A DNA stretch of 64,000 nt from Sodalis glossinidius str. 'morsitans' (GTDB lineage: Bacteria > Pseudomonadota > Gammaproteobacteria > Enterobacterales > Enterobacteriaceae): NCBI RefSeq assembly GCF_000010085.1, contig NC_007712.1, forward strand, positions 992,001 through 1,056,000. The letters are read 5' to 3'. Positions 58,901 through 64,000 of this stretch are shown piece by piece (within the stretch, counting starts at the first letter, position 1; every line of letters starts with the position of its first letter). The notes beneath the pieces were generated by a model. The model saw only the letters and a list, made by a program, of their open reading frames with translations, was not told the DNA's origin and did not search any database. The translations under genes were made by a program, and so were the position numbers.

Positions 58901-59885
58901 GGGTGAGCCTTAATTCACATTTATAGAGAGCTGCAAGGGGCTTTATTTCCCCACATTATATGCCTACCCGTATATGCCTGCACGGATGATGCGCTTATTG
59001 GAATTAAAGTGCCTGTACGGGAACTGTACAGTCTCATTGAGGCGTTAACGGCCATTATCCACATTGAGATTTGACGTTATTGAATCCTCAGAACGGCAAG
59101 CGGTTCTAGACCTTATTGGTTCAACCATGGGCGCAGGCCTCGGCCACGCTTAAATGCTGGGTGAATGTTGTTGCACTGAAAAAACGGTTTGTACCGGGCG
59201 ATGTGACCGTTGAGGGATTGTAGCGACTGAACAATGTGCCCCTCTTCGGGGTATCAAATGTCGAGTTGCGGGAGAGGAAGTCGCGTACAGCCGAGCTGGC
59301 CATCAATGGCTATTTTAATAATGCTGGACCTCACGCGCGTCGGTACGCGTATTCTTCGCGGCAAAATTTACCTCGCGCTGGCCTGAACTGTGCGGATAAT
59401 GCTCGGTGTTGCTTAGCCCGGTCATCGCGGGACGCAGACCGATAGGGGATCCACATCTTTGATAAAGAAAGAACCGAAATCATCGAAAGATGCATAAGCA
59501 TCAATTCTGATGGATGTGTCTGCTGTGATGTAGAGTAATTACTGAATTGCGATTTTCGCTATATCACACGTTATTCGAGATGATCTGCTGCGATATCCAG
59601 TTCCTCCCTGAAGCCGAGAGCTGATAGCCCGGGTTATCTTCCTTGATAAGGCATCATGATAACTTGACTTAAATCAATGAAAAAAATTTGAGTGATGAAA
59701 TTTGATATTTTGCATATTAGAGAAACTGTATCGTCTTACAAAATTATGTGTATTTCAATTCAGTAACCATAGACGTGGTGGAAGTTGAATTTCGTAGATC
59801 GTGCTGTGATATATATAAGAATGTCTTGATTTTTCGGTAAAAGTGTAATTTCTACCATTATTTTTTAGGTCGCAAAGGAGGTTTT
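58901..59885. other. Gene-free stretch upstream of the WCA-type gene
   Basis: Nearly 1 kb. Short frames with several stops (for example SSERQAVLDLIGSTMGAGLG near 59080-59150) may be the remains of one gene that I cannot name. From about 59650 the DNA turns strongly AT-rich and this composition continues through the next gene, so the acquired segment may begin here. The promoter of that gene must lie in this part; AAGGAGG is at 59875-59881. Confidence 0.4.
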
Positions 59886-61226
59886 ATGAGTCTTAATATT
59901 CAGGCAAATACGCAATTTATCAAACTCGTTACACACAACAGTACCGATAAAATTGTCGAACGCTCTAAAGTCAATGCTAATGAAGCAAGCATTGGACATC
60001 ACTTGGTTAGTGTCAAAAACAGTGATAATAATCTTAAAATAACCGAGATGGTTAAAAAAATAATCACCGAAGAAGATAAAATTCTGAAAAAATATATCTC
60101 AACGATTACAAAAAATATTACTATCTATGAGAAGAAAAAGAAAAATATTGAGAATGAAATAGCTAGATTAGAAAATAAAATTTCTAATGGGAACAGCACC
60201 AAATCCCACAGGTCTGGGATACACAATAATATCATGGTCATCAAACAAGCAGGCAACCAACAAAAATTAGAGAATTTGAACAATCAATTAAAGGCAAACA
60301 GTGAAATCTTAGGCAAGCTGAGAGATGAGCAACATAAGACGGCTAATTATAAAGAAAGCATCGAGTACTACTTGTCTAAGACCAGTCCTGAAATGCAAAA
60401 TGAATTTTTTTCTACCTTTTCAAAGAGCGAAATTAACACTCCCAAGATTCAGTCGATGTTTGAGGAGAAACTACAGCCTTTGTTAAATAAAAGAGATAAA
60501 TATGTAGCGGCGTTAAATACCTTAAGCGATATCCAAAGCGGTAAACCGGCCGAGAAAACAACGGTCATTCCTGCCGCTCAACGAGAATCATCACCACCGC
60601 ATGATGCCGTTAGCAATCGCAAAGTTTCTGTTGCAGAAAAAGCAGAGGTCACTCCCGCACCACAACAGCAGGTTAAGGAGACCGCAAGTAAAGGGACGAG
60701 GGAAGCTACCAAGTCAGCAATTTCCGCACCTCCGCCTATGCCGACTGAGTCCACGCATCCAGTTGCATCGCCAGCGCTGGCTGGGCCGACTATTCCCGTT
60801 CCGCCGCCTATGCCGAAGGGAGAAAGTAGTTTAGCCGCCTCTTCTCTTCTTTCTGAGCAGAAGACTACCCCTGCATCCCTCAGAGAAGCTCAATTTGAAG
60901 AAGTGAAGCGAGAGGTTGTGAACGAAGATAATGCAGCGTTGTTATCTGGTATTCGCCAATTTGATAAGGGAAATCTCAAAAAGGCAGAAATCATTGAGAA
61001 GCAAAAGGTTGAGAACGATGAAAGAGCAACGCTGTTATCGAGTATTCGCCAATTTAGTAAGGAAAACCTAAAGAAGGCGAAAGCCACTGAAAAACAGCCA
61101 ACAGCCGAGAGCGACGATGCAGATAAAAGCACGCTTCAAGGCGTTTTGAAAGCAAGAATGAGAGCTATGGCTCCAGACGACGATTCCGGCATCGATAATA
61201 CTGATTTCGATGAGTGGGATGACTAA
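59886..61226 (+). CDS. Candidate secreted actin-nucleation factor with WASP-like WCA module
   Basis: The protein has 446 residues with ATG after a near-perfect AAGGAGG. Residues 1-50 are Ser/Asn/Thr-rich without a Sec signal, as in type III effectors. Residues 50-215 are predicted helical and coiled-coil (KKKKNIENEIARLENKI, QQKLENLNNQLKANSEILGK). Residues 216-335 are low-complexity with two polyproline motifs, APPPMP (281) and VPPPMP (305). Two WH2/beta-thymosin-like motifs follow, LLSGIRQFDKGNLKKAE (352-368) and LLSSIRQFSKENLKKAK (383-399). They resemble thymosin beta4 IEKFDKSKLKKTE and WASP-family LLxxI...LKK. Then comes a connector-like amphipathic helix STLQGVLKARMRAM (415-428) and an acidic tail ending DFDEWDD with Trp444. 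This is the WH2-Connector-Acidic order of Arp2/3 activators such as N-WASP and Rickettsia RickA. The gene is AT-rich unlike its neighbours and intact amid pseudogenes. Function is inferred. Confidence 0.75.
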   Translation: MSLNIQANTQFIKLVTHNSTDKIVERSKVNANEASIGHHLVSVKNSDNNLKITEMVKKIITEEDKILKKYISTITKNITIYEKKKKNIENEIARLENKISNGNSTKSHRSGIHNNIMVIKQAGNQQKLENLNNQLKANSEILGKLRDEQHKTANYKESIEYYLSKTSPEMQNEFFSTFSKSEINTPKIQSMFEEKLQPLLNKRDKYVAALNTLSDIQSGKPAEKTTVIPAAQRESSPPHDAVSNRKVSVAEKAEVTPAPQQQVKETASKGTREATKSAISAPPPMPTESTHPVASPALAGPTIPVPPPMPKGESSLAASSLLSEQKTTPASLREAQFEEVKREVVNEDNAALLSGIRQFDKGNLKKAEIIEKQKVENDERATLLSSIRQFSKENLKKAKATEKQPTAESDDADKSTLQGVLKARMRAMAPDDDSGIDNTDFDEWDD

Positions 61227-61242
61227 GAAAACAGTAGCGAAG

Positions 61243-62232
61243 GGCTTTGTTAAATAAATATAACTTTTAGGTGATCGTCTGCTCAGATCACTACCGTCAT
61301 TTCAACATCTGCACTTCATGGCAAAGCAAAAGTTTAAAATAACCAACTGGTCCACTTACAACAAAGCTCTCAAGCAGCGCGGGGCTCTAACGATATGGCT
61401 GGATGAGTCGGCAATTGTTGCATGGGCGGAAAAAACAACGCCTGAACGGCGTGGTCGGCCGCTTCACTACACAGATATGGCTATCACCACTGTTCTGATG
61501 ATGAAACGCGTGTTTGGCCTTTCGTTAAGGGCTTTACAGGGCTTCGTTGACGCCATTTTTAAACTGATGGTGCTGCTGCTAAGATGCCCAGACTATTCGC
61601 TGATCAGCAAGCGAGCAAAGACAGTTAAGATCAGCATAAAAACGCCGACCCGTGGTGAAATCTCACCTCTAGTCATTGACGGAACCGGCCTGAAGGTCTT
61701 TGGCGAAGGCGAATAGAAAGTCCGACAGCATGGTGCCGACAGACGGAGGGTGTGGCGTAAGCTGCATATGGCCGCAGACAGTGTAATGCATGAGATTATC
61801 TGTGCTGACTTATCGCTCAGCGGTACGACGGATACTCAGGCCCTACCCGCTACTGTCATGATGCTCTGCTGAGGAAGAAAATAAGGCCTTTTATTTCTCC
61901 ACGAGGTGGGGCGCAATATTGGCCAGACCGATACCATGAGCGGTAACTACGCTGTTGCGAATCAGCGTCTAAGCGGCAGTAACGATGTATGGAAAAAGCA
62001 AGTGGGCTATCATCGACGCTCAGTGGCTGAAACAGCTATATTCCGGTTCAAAACGCTTATGGGCGATCATCTAAGTCTGCGTGACTATGATGCGCAGGTA
62101 GGTGAGGCAATGGCGATGGTCAAAGCGCTTAACAAAATGACGCTGTTAGGAATGCCGAACAGCATCCGGATCGCATAACAATCGATCTGCTAGGGGGGCG
62201 TAGTCATAAATTCTGATTTATTCAACAAAGCC
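61243..62232 (+). mobile_element. IS903-like element, copy 3, with 9-bp target duplication
   Basis: The 990-bp element has ends GGCTTTGTTAAATAAAT and ATTTATTCAACAAAGCC. GTAGCGAAG flanks it on both sides (61234-61242 and 62233-62241), the 9-bp duplication expected of IS903-type transposition. It carries the same internal deletion as copy 1, so it probably moved by transposase supplied in trans. It inserted 7 nt after the stop of the WCA-type gene. Confidence 0.95.
61318..62178 (+). pseudogene. IS903-like transposase, copy 3, frameshifted and with a stop
   Basis: Same gene as copy 1, with the shared 64-bp deletion after DTQALP. In addition Trp of GEGEWKV is TAG at 61714. The C-terminal part (HRRSVAETAIFRFK, LNKMTLLGMPNSIRIA) is preserved. 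Confidence 0.9.
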
Positions 62233-62241
62233 GTAGCGAAG

Positions 62242-62669
62242 TATAAAGTTGCTGTAGATTGAATCTACTGTAAGAAGGAGCGTTAGAGGTTCTGTGTCAT
62301 TGCAATAAAAGATACGGAAAAGGAGTGACACATGCCCTAACGCTTCACTTTCACTTCCGCATCAAAAGCGCGCCACTCTGGTTAAAGCTTCGCCGGCGAA
62401 AACGATCTCTATTGTCTGCTAAAGCATCCCTTTTGCCACTTCGTAGCCGAGCAGTGTTCGATGAACCCCAATGCCGCTTTTCCCGGTTTACCCGCTACCG
62501 TCAGGGCAGACTCCGTCGCGACAGTATTATTTCTGCTCACAGCTTTGAATAATTACATAGCAAGCTGCCGTAGATAACCAGGGTTACGCTAGGCGGAATC
62601 CGGTCCCGCCAGATAAGTCACCAATTCGGCTAATCTTCCCCTGATGCGCCACCGCCGGCGGACACGCTG
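62242..62669. other. Gene-free stretch
   Basis: About 430 bases to the right of the IS. No gene recognised; the ATG at 62331 after AAAAGGAGTGACAC has a good ribosome binding site but meets TAA at the third codon, so it may be the start of a dead gene. Confidence 0.4.
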
Positions 62670-63033
62670 TTAAGGATGAGTGATAATGGAAGTAATCACG
62701 CCAGTGGTGATTGCAATCAACAGGTAGTCATTATTCACCCGTACCCAGCGATGGCCGCTCGGCGGCGCTTTCAGTCCGCGCGCGCCAATCGTCGACGTAA
62801 TATTGCTTGGCGCGATATTGGTGGGGTAAGGCATGGCCCTGACGAAAAGCATGGTCTGCCTTTCGCTGCCTTTGCGGCTGGCCAGAGTGCGCTTTGCTGG
62901 AGGTATGGGCATTCTGATTTTTGCCACCGTTTTGCGGCGCACCGCCGTTGGGCTGTTCGCCTTGAGCGAAGGTCGGGGCGGAGGCCAATGCCAGCAACGC
63001 GCCCGAAAAAAGCATGACGTTTATTTTTTTCAT
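62670..63033 (-). pseudogene. RcnB-family periplasmic protein, frameshifted
   Basis: It starts MKKINVMLFSGALLALASAP with a signal peptide (TFAQG), then a Gly/Asn/Gln/His-rich linker and ALPHQYRAKQYYVDDWRAR. One base is lost there, and in the other frame GLKAPPSGHRWVRVNNDYLL, IAITTGVITSI completes the RcnB-like domain to 62670. RcnB affects nickel/cobalt homeostasis in E. coli; several paralogues exist with unknown roles. A single frameshift suggests recent inactivation. Confidence 0.85.
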
Positions 63034-63462
63034 AGTACCGCCTATCACGGATTAATCGGATTAAGGTTTGCCCCTGTCGGGACGGCAATGACGAAAAAAG
63101 AACATAGAGCAACGGCCGGAGAGGGGAAATATGAAAACTCTTAAACGGAGGGGATCTTTTCGCATTGCTTACACTTATGCCGCCGCTTGTTGCATTTTGC
63201 AATGACTCATGGCGGCAAGTGCCGGTAGCACTTATCGCGCATGCCGGCTTCAGGCAGACTTGCCAGGAGCGGCTCGCGCTGTGCCGTCAGACGCGACTTT
63301 TGGCGATGGCGAAGTCGGTTTACGCTTGTTGAACGAGGAGGGCGCCGCTGCAGGAGCCTTTTTTTAGCGAAAAAAGACGCTCGCGCTGCAAGGCAGTTGA
63401 TTATACGACAAATTTAGTGTTTTATTGATACCGCTTAAGCACCGGAATTGTAAGGTGGGAGT
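63034..63462. other. Intergenic stretch before parA
   Basis: About 430 bases with no gene. A CTTTTTTTAGCGAAAAAAG fold-back lies near 63359-63377. The ParA-like gene has GGTGGGAGT before its ATG. Confidence 0.4.
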
Positions 63463-64000
63463 ATGATCATTCTTATCGGCAGCCAAAAAGGCGGCTGCGG
63501 TAAATCAACCACGTGCGTCAATATTGCCAGCGAACTGGTCAGACAGGGTAAAGACGTGGTGCTTGTCGATGCCGATCGGCAGGGAACGTCGTCAACTTGG
63601 ATTAGCGACAGAAACAGTGCCGGCGAACTCGATACCATCCACAGTATCCAGAAGTTCGATAATATTCGTGAGACGCTGCTGGATCTGAAGGCGCGCTATG
63701 ACTATGTGGTCGTCGATACCGCCGGACGCGACAGCCGCGAGGTGCGTACCGGCATGACGGCGGCGGATATTATCCTTGTGCCGTTTCGCCCGTCGCAGCC
63801 GGATTTGGACACGCTGCCGCGCATGAATGAGATTATTGCCGAAGCGCAGGATATTAATCCGGTGCTACGGGCGGTGGCGATGCTGACTATGGCACCCACT
63901 AATCCTGTCATTAATGAAACCGCCGAAGCCCGCGCTTATCTGCGTGACTACCCGCAACTTAAGCTGCTATCAACGGTCATCCGCGATCGCAAAATTTACC
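63463..64000 (+). CDS. ParA-type partition ATPase (partial, runs off the window)
   Basis: 179 residues are in the window. The deviant Walker A motif QKGGCGKST is at residues 8-16, VVLVDADRQGTSSTW is the A' region and YDYVVVDTAGRDSRE is Walker B. This is a small ParA without an N-terminal DNA-binding domain, as found on plasmids, integrated elements and some phage-derived islands; chromosomal Soj-type ParA is also possible but is not usual in Enterobacterales. Its partner gene would lie to the right. Confidence 0.88.
   Translation, partial: MIILIGSQKGGCGKSTTCVNIASELVRQGKDVVLVDADRQGTSSTWISDRNSAGELDTIHSIQKFDNIRETLLDLKARYDYVVVDTAGRDSREVRTGMTAADIILVPFRPSQPDLDTLPRMNEIIAEAQDINPVLRAVAMLTMAPTNPVINETAEARAYLRDYPQLKLLSTVIRDRKIY

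Noticed and set aside
59236..59445. 69-codon frame upstream of the WCA gene as a chaperone gene
   Set aside because: Small size and position suggested a type III chaperone, but the sequence is Arg-rich, lacks an acidic helical pattern and has no ribosome binding site.

Overview
The window is chromosomal DNA of a gammaproteobacterial insect symbiont, most likely Sodalis glossinidius or a very close Sodalis. The left third follows the Escherichia coli order from rrnH to thrW (23S-5S-tRNA-Asp, yafD, mltD, gloB, yafS, rnhA, dnaQ, tRNA-Asp, yafV, gmhA, yafJ, yafK, dinB, pepD, gpt, frsA, crl, proB, proA, tRNA-Thr). Intact enterobacterial housekeeping genes alternate with many genes broken by frameshifts, stops and internal deletions, and coding density is low, as expected of a recent symbiont in early genome decay. 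The species assignment is an inference from gene content and decay pattern.

1-22216, backbone. Housekeeping genes are intact (mltD, gloB, rnhA, dnaQ, gmhA, pepD, gpt, frsA, proBA). puuE, ybdL, yafK, dinB and crl are clearly broken, and yafV is damaged at its C terminus. Between the first tRNA-Asp and yafD lies a remnant of a carbapenem (car) cluster: the N-terminal part of carA joined to a carG-like resistance gene. Relative to E. coli, dkgB, yafC, yafE, fadE and phoE are missing.

22217-30100, island next to tRNA-Thr (thrW). An AT-rich stretch precedes an intact inverse autotransporter (invasin/intimin-like) and a co-directional solitary fimbrial-type secreted protein. Then come a LuxR fragment and an IS5-family (IS903-like) element.

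30180-41137, graveyard. Here lie a sugar-acid cluster (IclR, MFS permease, RraA-like, IlvD/Edd dehydratase, mannonate-dehydratase-like), an alginate lyase, an SDR, an O-methyltransferase, an AraC regulator and a second SDR, all broken. Only a TetR regulator and one unrecognised ORF are open.

41632-49644, an intact pentose/pentitol locus. It holds a LacI regulator, a D-lyxose isomerase, a xylitol-type dehydrogenase, a xylulokinase and a three-gene sugar ABC importer. Palindromic LacI-type operators lie in the divergent promoter region. Lyxose and xylitol would both enter as D-xylulose and leave as D-xylulose 5-phosphate.

49728-59885, a second graveyard. It contains a GH28 polygalacturonase-like gene and its GPH transporter split by an IS, a LysR, a cupin fragment, a 3'-truncated group II intron next to a terminator, a DapA-OppF chimera, an M24 peptidase and an IS630 fragment.

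59886-61226, the most interesting gene. This AT-rich, intact 446-residue protein has a coiled-coil N terminus, two polyproline motifs, two tandem WH2/beta-thymosin-like actin-binding motifs, a connector helix and an acidic tail with a conserved-looking tryptophan. That is the layout of a WASP-type WCA module, so it is a candidate secreted Arp2/3 activator. An IS903-like copy with a perfect 9-bp target duplication sits just after its stop. The window ends with a broken rcnB-like gene and the start of a ParA-type ATPase.
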